Made by a program: the position numbers and the translations under genes. The notes below the pieces were generated by a model that saw only the letters and a list, made by a program, of their open reading frames with translations, searched no databases and was not told the DNA's origin. DNA of 41,247 nt from Candidatus Nanopelagicales bacterium (lineage in GTDB: Bacteria > Actinomycetota > Actinomycetes > S36-B12): contig JAFMHB010000020.1 of assembly GCA_017854795.1 (NCBI GenBank), forward strand, positions 1 through 41,247. Reading direction: 5' to 3'. Positions 32,183 to 40,303 of this stretch are shown piece after piece. Each line of letters begins with the position of its first letter. Positions within the stretch are counted from its first letter, which is position 1.

Positions 32183-32662
32183 CATCATTATGACCCCACT
32201 GTAATTGAACATTTGTACTCGGGGTCTATTTGTCGAATTGTCGAAAGTGAATTAATATTTCCTTCTACGAGTGGCATGATTCTCGCCCAAATTGGTTGTC
32301 AGTAGATGCAATAAAGCCCTGACAGTTCCCATCACTTAAGTGTCGGTAAACGACACGTGAAATGCTAATTCCCAGCAAAAATGGTCCAATCCAGTCAAAG
32401 ACCAGCATGTTTGGTGCGAACCTATTAATTGATCAAGACTCCATGGCCGGGTCTTTCCTTTTCAGTGGAGGATTTCTCATCCTTCACATCACCCCCCATC
32501 CTCTCGTAATTTCCCCGCAATCAACACGGGATCGAGGACTTGGATCGGGGACCCAGGGGCACTGGGACATTGGGACAAAGAGGCAAGGCTAGGCCAAGAA
32601 GAAGATCACACCAAGCCGTTTCCATTTAACTTAATTACTGCAAGTTAAGCGATACCCAGGGA
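32183..32662. other. Gene-free stretch between two minus-strand genes, with inverted repeats
   Basis: I see no credible gene. It holds CACTTAAGTG (32333-32342), an overlapping hairpin GTGTCG-GTAAA-CGACAC (32340-32356), G-rich repeated GGGAC segments (about 32545-32577), and arms TTAACTT/AAGTTAA (32626-32632, 32642-32648) just after the AOC-like gene's stop. The last could help end that transcript but lacks a U-run. Confidence 0.45.
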
Positions 32663-33160
32663 CTACTTACCCAGCCACACTTTGAAAATATGTGTCCACC
32701 CGTTGGCTCCCATGTTGGTGGAAATAACCTGTCCACGCGCGCCTGAATACTTACCTGATCCACCGATCACTGGACGGATTGTGGTTTGTCCTGCCGCAAT
32801 GGTTGCCCCCGCGGCTGGGTAAAGAGAGACCCCTCCGAGAACCATCTGATCTTTTTCCGTTCCGAAAACAAAGGTGAGATTCGATGAACGCAGTTCCTGC
32901 CCACCGGGCATAGCCGTATCAAGTGTGGTCAATGTTCCAGCCAAATACTGACCATTAGCAGCCACACCGTTAACCGCCATGGGAATGAAGAAGGTCCGCA
33001 ACGCACCAATCCCGGTTCCACTCACCGCAATCGGGTTCACCGCCTCGTGATACACGCGAACCGTGATGGGCTTGTCCGCAGCGGTTGCAGGAGCAACGGC
33101 GACAGCGGTCACCAATCCAATGGACATGATCGAGGCAAGAAGTAAGCGAGTGATTTTCAT
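32663..33160 (-). CDS. Secreted allene-oxide-cyclase/dirigent-like barrel protein
   Basis: A 165-residue protein. The signal peptide MKITRLLLASIMSIGLVTAV ends at about APATAAD. The mature part is a beta-rich barrel; the motif GGSGKYSGARGQVIST followed by WTHIFKVWL is the AOC/dirigent-type barrel ending (GG.GKY.GA.G). No catalytic residues can be assigned. In bacteria these barrels are mostly uncharacterised. The gene stands alone, 33 bases after the ArsI-like gene's stop, on the same strand. Confidence 0.72.
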   Translation of the reverse strand: MKITRLLLASIMSIGLVTAVAVAPATAADKPITVRVYHEAVNPIAVSGTGIGALRTFFIPMAVNGVAANGQYLAGTLTTLDTAMPGGQELRSSNLTFVFGTEKDQMVLGGVSLYPAAGATIAAGQTTIRPVIGGSGKYSGARGQVISTNMGANGWTHIFKVWLGK

Positions 33161-33193
33161 GATCGAATCGTAGTCATAGATGCCCTAGCGGCA

Positions 33194-33637
33194 CTAAGCG
33201 CAGCACGCGCCTCTACTCTCCACGGGTGGCATTTCTGTGGTGGATGCAGGATCGGGATTGTCGTCCTTGATCACATAAAACTCCCACGGCGTCCCATTGG
33301 GGTCGTGCAACCACACCTTGTCCTGCACGGCGTAACAGCAGGTGGTGTCACCTTCCTCCAGATCAACCAGACCTGTTGCATCAATACGCTCCCGAGTCTG
33401 CGAATACGCCTCGGCGGTGGGCTCTTCCACACCCAGGTGGTTCAACGCTCCCGCGACCCCATGTCCACGTGCGTCAGCTCCCACCTCGATCAGCACCAGT
33501 TTCAGCGGTGGCTCTGCAATTTCAAAGTTGGCGTACCCTTCACGGAGCTTGTGGGGCTGAACCCCGAACACCTTTATATAGAAGTCAATGGAGGCCTGCA
33601 GATCAGCGACACTGAGGGCGAGTTGTAAGCGAGACAT
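33194..33637 (-). CDS. arsI: ArsI/CadI-family glyoxalase-fold metalloenzyme
   Basis: A 147-residue vicinal-oxygen-chelate protein. RLQLALSVADLQASIDFYIK opens the fold. The EGDTTCCYAVQDKVWLHDPN segment with paired Cys, and DPNGTPWEFYV, are hallmarks of the ArsI (C-As lyase)/CadI group. The C-terminus carries a further Cys pair (GACCA). ArsI cleaves methyl- or aromatic trivalent organoarsenicals, while CadI binds cadmium; sequence alone does not separate the two with certainty. It is divergent from the ArsR gene. Confidence 0.85.
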   Translation of the reverse strand: MSRLQLALSVADLQASIDFYIKVFGVQPHKLREGYANFEIAEPPLKLVLIEVGADARGHGVAGALNHLGVEEPTAEAYSQTRERIDATGLVDLEEGDTTCCYAVQDKVWLHDPNGTPWEFYVIKDDNPDPASTTEMPPVESRGACCA

Positions 33638-33731
33638 GTGAACCTTCCGTATTGATTGTTATCGATATAAAAGGTATCATCCGCATAGAGATTCGTCAAT
33701 ATAGATTTCTTATCGAAAAGGGAGAGTTCCA
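33638..33731. promoter_or_regulatory. Divergent arsI/arsR promoter region with TTATCGA repeats
   Basis: TTATCGA occurs twice as a direct repeat (33659-33665 and 33710-33716), the first inside the palindrome TATCGATA (33660-33667). The region between is AT-rich. These elements flank both likely promoters and are candidate ArsR binding sites; the ArsR beginning at 33732 would release them on metal binding. Confidence 0.5.
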
Positions 33732-34109
33732 ATGGCACCAGTAATTGCTACCGATGAACCGCGGATCTTCAGCATTACCGAGTGCTGCTCCCCCGTCGCC
33801 ACACCACACTTCACCAGCACAGACGCCGACAACCTGGCCCGTGTACTCAAAGCCATTGCCGAACCTGCACGCCTACAAATCCTGAACCTGATCCGTGTCA
33901 GCGAAACTGGTGATTCCTGTGTATGTGACATCACCGATGCCCTCAATCTCAGCCAACCAACAATCTCCTATCACCTAAAAAAGATGGTGGAAATCGGATT
34001 ACTGAAAATGGAGAAGCGCGGATATTGGAATTGGTATTCGATTAACGATGATCAACTGGCGGGCCTGCAGAAAATCTTCGCGACAGCGCCGGCTCTCCGC
34101 AAAAAATAA
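33732..34109 (+). CDS. arsR: ArsR-family metalloregulator
   Basis: A 125-residue winged-helix repressor (ribosome site GGGAGAG before the ATG). The N-terminus has Cys18-Cys19 (ITECCSP), and DSCVCDI gives Cys63 and Cys65 at the start of the DNA-recognition region. This combination resembles Corynebacterium-type ArsR, which binds As(III) with an N-terminal Cys pair and a Cys of the CVCD segment, unlike the Escherichia type. The recognition helix is LSQPTISYHLKKMVEIGLL. It is divergent from the ArsI gene, so self-control and control of arsI are expected. Confidence 0.9.
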   Translation: MAPVIATDEPRIFSITECCSPVATPHFTSTDADNLARVLKAIAEPARLQILNLIRVSETGDSCVCDITDALNLSQPTISYHLKKMVEIGLLKMEKRGYWNWYSINDDQLAGLQKIFATAPALRKK

Positions 34110-34142
34110 TTCCTACTTGAATGCTTTTCAAGGTTCGTTAAC

Positions 34143-36098
34143 TTAACCCGACTTGCGGGTATTCACGTAGTCACTCACAACGTAATCACCCAATCGGTCT
34201 GGGTCCGTTGCAAGGACCTTGCCACCGTTGCGGCGCGCCATGGTGTCTAGGAAGCGCGCGAGCTGCGGGTCTTCACCCAGCCGAAACCAAGTGATGGCAA
34301 CTTTTCTGCGGGTCATTTCATCAACTGCCTGAACCGTTAACTGGATTGTCTCGGGGTCGGGAGGCCAGTTAAACCACCAATCACCTTGCGACACTAGGTG
34401 CGCTGTTGGTTCACCATCAGTTACCACCATCACAATGCGTTGGCTTCCTGGGTGCTTGTCAAGGAATCGACCGGCAAGCATGAGTGCATGCTGCAGATTA
34501 GTTCCAGGAGTTTCACTCGCTTGCAGGTCGGGGATATCCATCGGGTTCACGACACGGGCGAGGTTCGAGAAACCAATTACTTGCAATGCATCTAATGGGT
34601 ACTTCGTTGACGAGAGTGAGTGAAGCGCCAACGCCATTGTTTTTGCGGCGCCCCACGTGTCATTGATCAACATTGAATAAGACTGGTCAACCAATAACAC
34701 GACGGCTGCCTTGGTCATGTTTTCCGTTTCGGCTACTTCGAAATCTTCCGGGTGCAACTTCACGGTGTCACCCGTTGCCAAGCGCCTAAAAGATGCATTT
34801 TGGGCCGTGCGCACAATGTCAATAACCCCGTCGTCACCAAAACTCCACTGACGGTGGGTCCCCGTTGCTTCACCCGATTTTCCAGTCTTGTGCATCTCGT
34901 GTCCGCCGCGGGCGGCACTGTCTAAATGTTTGAAGACTTCACGCAATGCCGATTCACCGATACGCCGAACCGCTTTGGCCGATAGTCGCAGGGAGTCCCC
35001 CTCGGAAACGAGGAATCCTTGTTCCTGTAGTTCTTTTTGGAGTTGGATCATTGCTTCGGCCTCTGCACGCGCCGCCTGACCCATGGTGCGTTCCAAAAGA
35101 TCCAAATCAATTTCGGTTGGATCCCCCAGTGAATCCGCATCACCTATTTGACCAACAAGGGATTCAAGATCCCCCATCTCGGCCAATGCTTGGGTTGCCT
35201 GCGGTAAACCCTGTGATCCATCACCATTTAATGGCGTCCCCTTGCGACGTGAAAACTCAGGACGCAATGCCCTCAGGTGATCTTGCATTTCAGCCATGTG
35301 ATCCTGTAAGCCCATGTCTGCCATGGCCTGCTGCATTGCCTCGGCGAGTTCGGCTCTCTGCTCGGGTGACATGGACGCAAGCATCCGATCCATTGCAGCG
35401 GATTTTCGCGCAAGGTCATCAATGAATTCGTCAAGTGTTTCCGGGGCATCGGGAAAAAAGTCTTTATGTTTTTCGATGAACTCCTTGTAGTCGTCCTCAG
35501 TAGCGGACCCCTCACGGTGTTTGCTCAACAATTCATTCAGGTCCTGCATCATTTGCCCCATGGCCGCTTTGTTCTCCGGGCTTGACATATTTTTTAGTGA
35601 CTCACTCATGCCGGCGAACTGTTGATCAATAACGTCACGCTGTAAGCGATCTTTCATGTCGGTAAATATTTGTTGGGCAACGGGTGAACGCCACTGGTAA
35701 TTTTCAAGTTCTGCCATTGCGCGCGGGATGTCATCAGGTAATGCATCTAAGACCGCTTCAGCAAAGCGGGCGTCATCACTTGGGTCAGGAAAGAGTGCAC
35801 CGCGCTCGACTTCAATTGCCTCGGCCAACATCTCATTTAGGTCATCGAGCAAACCGTTCATGGAAGCTGACTCACGCACTTTGTTGTAACGGTCACGTAT
35901 GTCGCGATACATCTGCTCTAAACCCCGACGACCCTTGCTCCCGGTGCGCATTAAGTCACGCAATGCTTCTTGCACTGACTGGCCAGCAAGGATTCGCTCA
36001 CCTAATTCGTCAACACCCTTACCCGTGTCGACGAGGGGGGCGAGCGGATCAGGGCCCCCGGAAAAGGGCCCGTAAATAGATGGCTTGCGCCTGCTCAA
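34143..36098 (-). CDS. VWA-domain protein partnered with a MoxR-type ATPase
   Basis: A 651-residue protein starting at TTG 36098, overlapping the ATPase stop by 4 bases (TTGA). Its N-terminal 400 residues are mainly helical and charged. A von Willebrand A domain begins at about residue 460 with the MIDAS motif LLVDQSYSML (DxSxS), followed by the conserved TDGEPTAH segment. The pair corresponds to Mycobacterium Rv0959/Rv0958 and to the ChlD/ChlI-like chelatase pair, in which the VWA subunit engages metal or substrate and the ATPase remodels. The substrate is unknown. Confidence 0.9.
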   Translation of the reverse strand: MSRRKPSIYGPFSGGPDPLAPLVDTGKGVDELGERILAGQSVQEALRDLMRTGSKGRRGLEQMYRDIRDRYNKVRESASMNGLLDDLNEMLAEAIEVERGALFPDPSDDARFAEAVLDALPDDIPRAMAELENYQWRSPVAQQIFTDMKDRLQRDVIDQQFAGMSESLKNMSSPENKAAMGQMMQDLNELLSKHREGSATEDDYKEFIEKHKDFFPDAPETLDEFIDDLARKSAAMDRMLASMSPEQRAELAEAMQQAMADMGLQDHMAEMQDHLRALRPEFSRRKGTPLNGDGSQGLPQATQALAEMGDLESLVGQIGDADSLGDPTEIDLDLLERTMGQAARAEAEAMIQLQKELQEQGFLVSEGDSLRLSAKAVRRIGESALREVFKHLDSAARGGHEMHKTGKSGEATGTHRQWSFGDDGVIDIVRTAQNASFRRLATGDTVKLHPEDFEVAETENMTKAAVVLLVDQSYSMLINDTWGAAKTMALALHSLSSTKYPLDALQVIGFSNLARVVNPMDIPDLQASETPGTNLQHALMLAGRFLDKHPGSQRIVMVVTDGEPTAHLVSQGDWWFNWPPDPETIQLTVQAVDEMTRRKVAITWFRLGEDPQLARFLDTMARRNGGKVLATDPDRLGDYVVSDYVNTRKSG

Positions 36099-37540
36099 AG
36101 CTCTGGAACCTCGGTGACGGAACTGCCGTAGGTACTTGTTCCGTCTTGCTGGTCTTTATCAATTCGACGGGTAAGCCAGAGTCCTTCAGCCGCAAACTCA
36201 ATGCACGAGGCAACCAGTCCGGCCGACTCCGCCATGTGTGCTTCGGTTGCGGTCATTAGCGATCCAATACCCTCCATCGGGCCAACGGCCTCCAAGATCG
36301 ACGCGCTACTCATTAAATCCGAGGTGGCTAGTGTGTTTCCCGCGTCAAACCAGTCAACCAGGTTGGTGAGAAACACCCGAGTGCTCTGCCCACCCAACAG
36401 CGCACGCCACGAAGCCGCCGTTGCTTGACGAGCCAGCAACGTGAGGATCTCAACCTCGGAGCCTTCTTGGGAAACTTCGAATTCAACCTTGCCCCGAAGG
36501 GATGACACAACGTCTTCCAAATCACCGATTCTCACAACAGGCTCACCGTCACCATTGATTGCGGCCCGCCGCAGCGCAGCACCGGATAACTCCTCTACGC
36601 ACGCGATCGAAAACCGTGCAGAGACACCACTGCGCTGGTCAACATAACTCGACTCGCGAACCAAACCGGTAAACCGTGCCACAACATCAAGTATGTGTTG
36701 CGGGATCACCGCTTGGATTGCTGCTTCTTGTTTTATCAATTCAATTTCCAGTTGGAGGTCGAGTGGGTAGTGGGTGCGAATCTCAGCACCAAAGCGATCT
36801 TTGAGCGGAGTAATGATTCGACCACGATTGGTGTAATCCTCTGGGTTAGCACTCGCCACCACCAACATGTCCAGCGGCAACCGCAGGTTGTATCCGCGAA
36901 CCTGGATGTCGCGTTCCTCCAAAATGTTCAGCAACGCAACCTGAATCCGCTCAACGAGATCAGGCAGTTCGTTAATCGCAAAAATTCCGCGATTCGTACG
37001 CGGGATCAGGCCGTAGTGGATCGTCTCAGGGTCTCCCAAAGAGCGACCTTCAGCGACCTTAATCGGATCAATGTCACCGATCAGATCCCCAACAGAAGTG
37101 TCAGGGGTAGCAAGTTTTTCACCGTACCGCTCACTGCGGTGACGCCAACTAATCGGGAGTTGATCCCCCATCTCACTTGCCAGTGCAATGCAGCGAACAC
37201 AAATGGGCGCCGTCGGTTCATCACTGATCTGACAACCCGTTACGTGGGGACTCCACTCGTCCAACAAATTAATCAGTGAACGAATCAACCGGGTCTTTCC
37301 TTGACCGCGCTCACCGAGTAGCACGAAATCGTGACCGGCCAGCAATGCCCTTTCAACCGCCGGACCCACCGTCTCTTCAAACCCAACAATCCCCGGCAAA
37401 GTCACTGATCCTTCCCGCAACTTGGCCAATAAATTCTCTTGTATTTCAGCCTTCACCGTGCGCGCACGGTAGCCACTAGCAACGAGTGATCCAAGATCCG
37501 TCGGCAAGTCAGCGGGGCTCATCAGTGCAGGTTTTCCCAT
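36095..37540 (-). CDS. MoxR/Mg-chelatase-I-like AAA+ ATPase
   Basis: A 481-residue ATPase. Walker A is LLGERGQGKTRLIRSL (GERGQGKT), with the helix-2-insert GLIPRTNRGIFAINELPDL containing the Walker B-type acidic pair and the sensor VVASANPEDYTNRGRIITPL. This is the pattern of MoxR/ChlI-like AAA+ proteins that act with VWA partners. The C-terminal 150 residues are helical. The start ATG at 37540 precedes the VWA gene with translational coupling at the TTGA overlap. Confidence 0.92.
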   Translation of the reverse strand: MGKPALMSPADLPTDLGSLVASGYRARTVKAEIQENLLAKLREGSVTLPGIVGFEETVGPAVERALLAGHDFVLLGERGQGKTRLIRSLINLLDEWSPHVTGCQISDEPTAPICVRCIALASEMGDQLPISWRHRSERYGEKLATPDTSVGDLIGDIDPIKVAEGRSLGDPETIHYGLIPRTNRGIFAINELPDLVERIQVALLNILEERDIQVRGYNLRLPLDMLVVASANPEDYTNRGRIITPLKDRFGAEIRTHYPLDLQLEIELIKQEAAIQAVIPQHILDVVARFTGLVRESSYVDQRSGVSARFSIACVEELSGAALRRAAINGDGEPVVRIGDLEDVVSSLRGKVEFEVSQEGSEVEILTLLARQATAASWRALLGGQSTRVFLTNLVDWFDAGNTLATSDLMSSASILEAVGPMEGIGSLMTATEAHMAESAGLVASCIEFAAEGLWLTRRIDKDQQDGTSTYGSSVTEVPEL

Positions 37541-37616
37541 ATTTGCACGATAGATGACCCCAGTTCCTACCGCAACCGCTGAATTGAACCCATAATCGAT
37601 TCAAATAACGAAAACT

Positions 37617-37838
37617 TTAGGTCAACAATTCGCGACGCGCGGCGTCCCATTCCGGGTCAGTCGGACTACTAAAGATCAGATTTGCACGTTCCCACGAAAC
37701 CCAATTGTTTTCAACGAGTGGAACAATTTTTGCCTCAGGCTGCCCCAGCACCGTGACCGTGACCGTCTCACCGGCTTCCACCTCACGCAGGACTTCGCTG
37801 GCATTCAGACGTAAATCCCGGACCGCAATCGCTGACAT
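37617..37838 (-). CDS. Phd/YefM-type antitoxin, orphan
   Basis: A 73-residue protein, MSAIAVRDLRLNASEVLREV then EAGETVTVTVLGQPEAKIVP, the Phd/YefM DNA-binding fold. Its C-terminal tail (WERANLIFSSPTDPEWDAAR) is the toxin-binding half. No toxin gene follows on the minus strand before the ATPase start, 76 bases away. It is an orphan antitoxin or an autoregulator, or its toxin is elsewhere. Confidence 0.85.
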   Translation of the reverse strand: MSAIAVRDLRLNASEVLREVEAGETVTVTVLGQPEAKIVPLVENNWVSWERANLIFSSPTDPEWDAARRELLT

Positions 37839-38007
37839 GATCTCAAAGTAACACTCGTGCTATTACATTGCTATTAAAAACTCACGAACTCAAAACTCAA
37901 TCCAATTTAGGTGAGCCAGCATTGACAGCCGTAGAGGACCCGCTGTGAACTAAAGCCAACTGCCGTCCGAACCTGACATGGCACCCTCTCGCAACTACAG
38001 TCACTCC

Positions 38008-38841
38008 ATGCGCCCACGATCACTCACCTTCGCCGGCATGACTGCCGCCCTATTCACCTTGACCGTCCTCACCACCTCCGCTTCTGCAGTTGACGCTCCC
38101 ATTTCCCCCAGCACCTGGAATGCCTACGCAGCCGCGATAACGGACTCGGCGGTGAGCCGCCCCGGTGAAGTAGTGAACGATCTTCTACTTCCGGATCCCT
38201 CCGATCCCCGAACCCAATGGCGTGCGTTCAACGGGGTTCCCCACTTATTGGTCCAGCGCCTCTCGTGGCGCGCAGCTACGACCGTTGCTCCCGGCGAAGC
38301 ATTCACTCTCTCAGGAAACACTTTTGTAGCCGTCCCCGAGGAAGTTGACGAAGTGTGCGCTGAATACAAGTGCACCCAACTCAACGAATCCAAACTCAAC
38401 TTGCAACTCGCTCAAGTCCTTGGCCTTCCACCGGATGCCGGTTACAACGTTATTTCCCGCTTCTGGGTTAAGCCCAGTGATCTGATCCGACCCTGCACCA
38501 ATGTCGACATCACAGTGACCTCCTGTCCTCAAAGCGTTGTCAACACCGTGAGTCAGGCAGGGGACTGGAGTTCTTTCCTGTTCAATCAAGCCATGGATTC
38601 CTGGCGAACCCAACGCACCGGCACCCAGCAGCGCATTTCCTGCGCGAACGACTTTGAAAACAAAACCAAGGGCAATTGTTTCGGCTATCCCTGGACCCGC
38701 TTGGGCTACACATTCGACTGGACACCTGCCGCGAAAGATGACCGCGGAGTTACCGAGTTTGTCGTTGTCGAAGGCAGTCAAGCCTTCTTTGAATCCTTCG
38801 GCACCGCCCGCACTTACTATCCTTATTCACGCAAGTCCTAA
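38008..38841 (+). CDS. Secreted protein, unknown
   Basis: I favour ATG 38008 (277 residues, MRPRSLTFAGMTAALFTLTV, signal peptide ending near TSASA); a start at 37978 adds ten residues. The mature protein has six cysteines, including a pair near the middle (CAEYKC) and SCANDFENKTKGNC, so disulfides are likely. The rest is polar with Trp/Tyr-rich strands. No catalytic motif or family is recognisable. It stands alone between an orphan antitoxin and a convergent secreted protein. Confidence 0.75.
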   Translation: MRPRSLTFAGMTAALFTLTVLTTSASAVDAPISPSTWNAYAAAITDSAVSRPGEVVNDLLLPDPSDPRTQWRAFNGVPHLLVQRLSWRAATTVAPGEAFTLSGNTFVAVPEEVDEVCAEYKCTQLNESKLNLQLAQVLGLPPDAGYNVISRFWVKPSDLIRPCTNVDITVTSCPQSVVNTVSQAGDWSSFLFNQAMDSWRTQRTGTQQRISCANDFENKTKGNCFGYPWTRLGYTFDWTPAAKDDRGVTEFVVVEGSQAFFESFGTARTYYPYSRKS

Positions 38842-38916
38842 AGAGGATTTAAAACTTTTAATTATCGATGCTCTCTCCCCGAACCCGCGAACCCACGAAC
38901 CACCACAGTCCGGCAT

Positions 38917-38942
38917 CACTGCCCTAAAGCAGTGCGAGCACT
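38917..38942. repeat. Overlapping hairpins in the convergent spacer
   Basis: CACTGC-CCTAAA-GCAGTG (38917-38934) and AGTGC-GA-GCACT (38931-38942) share bases, so they are alternatives. They lie between two convergent genes and may act in transcript ending, without a U-run. Confidence 0.35.
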
Positions 38943-39012
38943 GTTATCGCAAGGATTGAATAAGCCATCGAGCTAGTTCACGAACAAAATAATGCTTGAT
39001 TCATTCAGTCAC

Positions 39013-40185
39013 TCAACGTTTGCATGAATACGTGTAACCACTGACCCGTACGCCATTGCGCTCCCACCAAGAGAGGTAGCAGCGCCCACCGGTGTCCACC
39101 CTCCAAGTTGAACTCTCGGCGTAACTCTTTTTTCCAGCAGATCCAGGGAAGACTTGCTTGGCGGCATAGATCAGTAGCGGGTTCCGATTGTCATTGAATG
39201 CGTACGGACGAGAACTGATGTAGGTGGAGTAGGAAGCGTAAGCCTTCAAACATGCGTCGGATTGTTGTGGAATCCAACTGGTCAAACTCGGTTCCAACTT
39301 GCCCTTTTTCTTCATGTTGAAAACTAGAGTGAAATTAAATGGATCAAATGGGCCTAAAACGGGACCAATGGGGTTGCTACGCGCAGGTGCAGCAACGTTG
39401 TAGGCAACTAACCCGTACTTATCTTTCTTCTGCATGGGGAAAGTGAATTCGAATGCTCCCTGTGCATTGGTTGTGGTGCTTGCAAGTAGTTCTCCTCGGT
39501 AATTCGGTGACTTCACCTTTCCCGTATACAGGTTCAACGTGTCATTGGGAGAAGGAATACCAGAGCGGAAGAGTGTTCCCACCACTGAAATGTCACCACC
39601 AGGTTTAGTTGTGGTCTTTCTTTGCGTCACAACAAGGTTGCTCTCAAATGGCGCCCCTGAACCTTGCTTCGCGCACGTTTCACGCACCCGCTCAACTAAA
39701 TACGCTTCTTCACCCCAAGGGATCAAGTCCATGTCAAAAATCAGCGGAGCTAAACGCGGAAATCCGTTCTCCGCCGTGATGCGGACCTTAATCTTTGTTA
39801 CCGGCGGATTCTCCACTCGGGGACCCGTCACCATGAACTTGCACAAACCGAATGGCATAGTGATCGAGGTCATGGATGGCTGCTGACTCTCCCGCACCAC
39901 AAACATTCCCATGTACGGCTCCATTGGGATGGACCACATGTCGAGTTGCACCGCTACCGGATCGTTGTAGGCAAGTTGCGTCTCGACTTTAAGACGATCA
40001 CCGTCATTAAACGGTGTTCCATCTTGTCTGGTGAGATCTATCTGTGTCGACGTACACGAAAGAGAGTCCTGCGGATCCGGAGAGAACATCGGCTGCACCT
40101 GAGCAGCCAGTCCAGCGGGTTCAGCCAAAGCGGGCGAACCAGAGACACCCAAAAGCACGGCAAAGGCGCCAACAGTCACCAGCAC
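39013..40185 (-). CDS. Secreted protein with Ig/carboxypeptidase-regulatory-like domain; signal peptide interrupted upstream
   Basis: A 390-residue protein as read from GTG 40185 (MLVTVGAFAVLLGVSGSPAL). The apparent signal peptide lacks a basic n-region. The codon immediately upstream is TAG, and before it the same frame encodes a GTG start with basic residues (VGSGRRVTR, from 40215). The middle holds a beta-sandwich segment (ISVVGTLFRSGIPSPNDTLN then TTTNAQGAFEFTF), typical of secreted Ig-like/CpaB-like repeats. The C-terminal domain has two cysteines at its end (GRCYLSWWERNGVRVSGYTY then SCKR). I do not recognise the whole protein. Confidence 0.72.
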   Translation of the reverse strand: MLVTVGAFAVLLGVSGSPALAEPAGLAAQVQPMFSPDPQDSLSCTSTQIDLTRQDGTPFNDGDRLKVETQLAYNDPVAVQLDMWSIPMEPYMGMFVVRESQQPSMTSITMPFGLCKFMVTGPRVENPPVTKIKVRITAENGFPRLAPLIFDMDLIPWGEEAYLVERVRETCAKQGSGAPFESNLVVTQRKTTTKPGGDISVVGTLFRSGIPSPNDTLNLYTGKVKSPNYRGELLASTTTNAQGAFEFTFPMQKKDKYGLVAYNVAAPARSNPIGPVLGPFDPFNFTLVFNMKKKGKLEPSLTSWIPQQSDACLKAYASYSTYISSRPYAFNDNRNPLLIYAAKQVFPGSAGKKSYAESSTWRVDTGGRCYLSWWERNGVRVSGYTYSCKR

Positions 40186-40215
40186 CTAGCGAGTCACTCT
40201 CCGTCCAGATCCCAC
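40186..40215 (-). pseudogene. Probable upstream signal-peptide start, separated by an in-frame TAG
   Basis: Reading the minus strand from the GTG at 40215: Val(Met)-Gly-Ser-Gly-Arg-Arg-Val-Thr-Arg, then TAG (40188-40186), then directly GTG-CTG-GTG and the hydrophobic core. This looks like the basic n-region of a signal peptide split from its core by one stop codon, either a nonsense change or a sequencing error. Restart at GTG 40185 could still yield product. Confidence 0.45.
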
Positions 40216-40303
40216 GTCGAAAAGGCTACTGCTCCCAGAGTTAGCATGCAGTCTTTATCGCCAACTAGCGAGGTGTTGAATCGTTGCATCTGACCTTCTC
40301 CAG

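Noticed and set aside
32362-32592. 76-codon plus frame in the spacer after the surface protein
   Set aside because: G-rich repeated composition, no ribosome site or motif.
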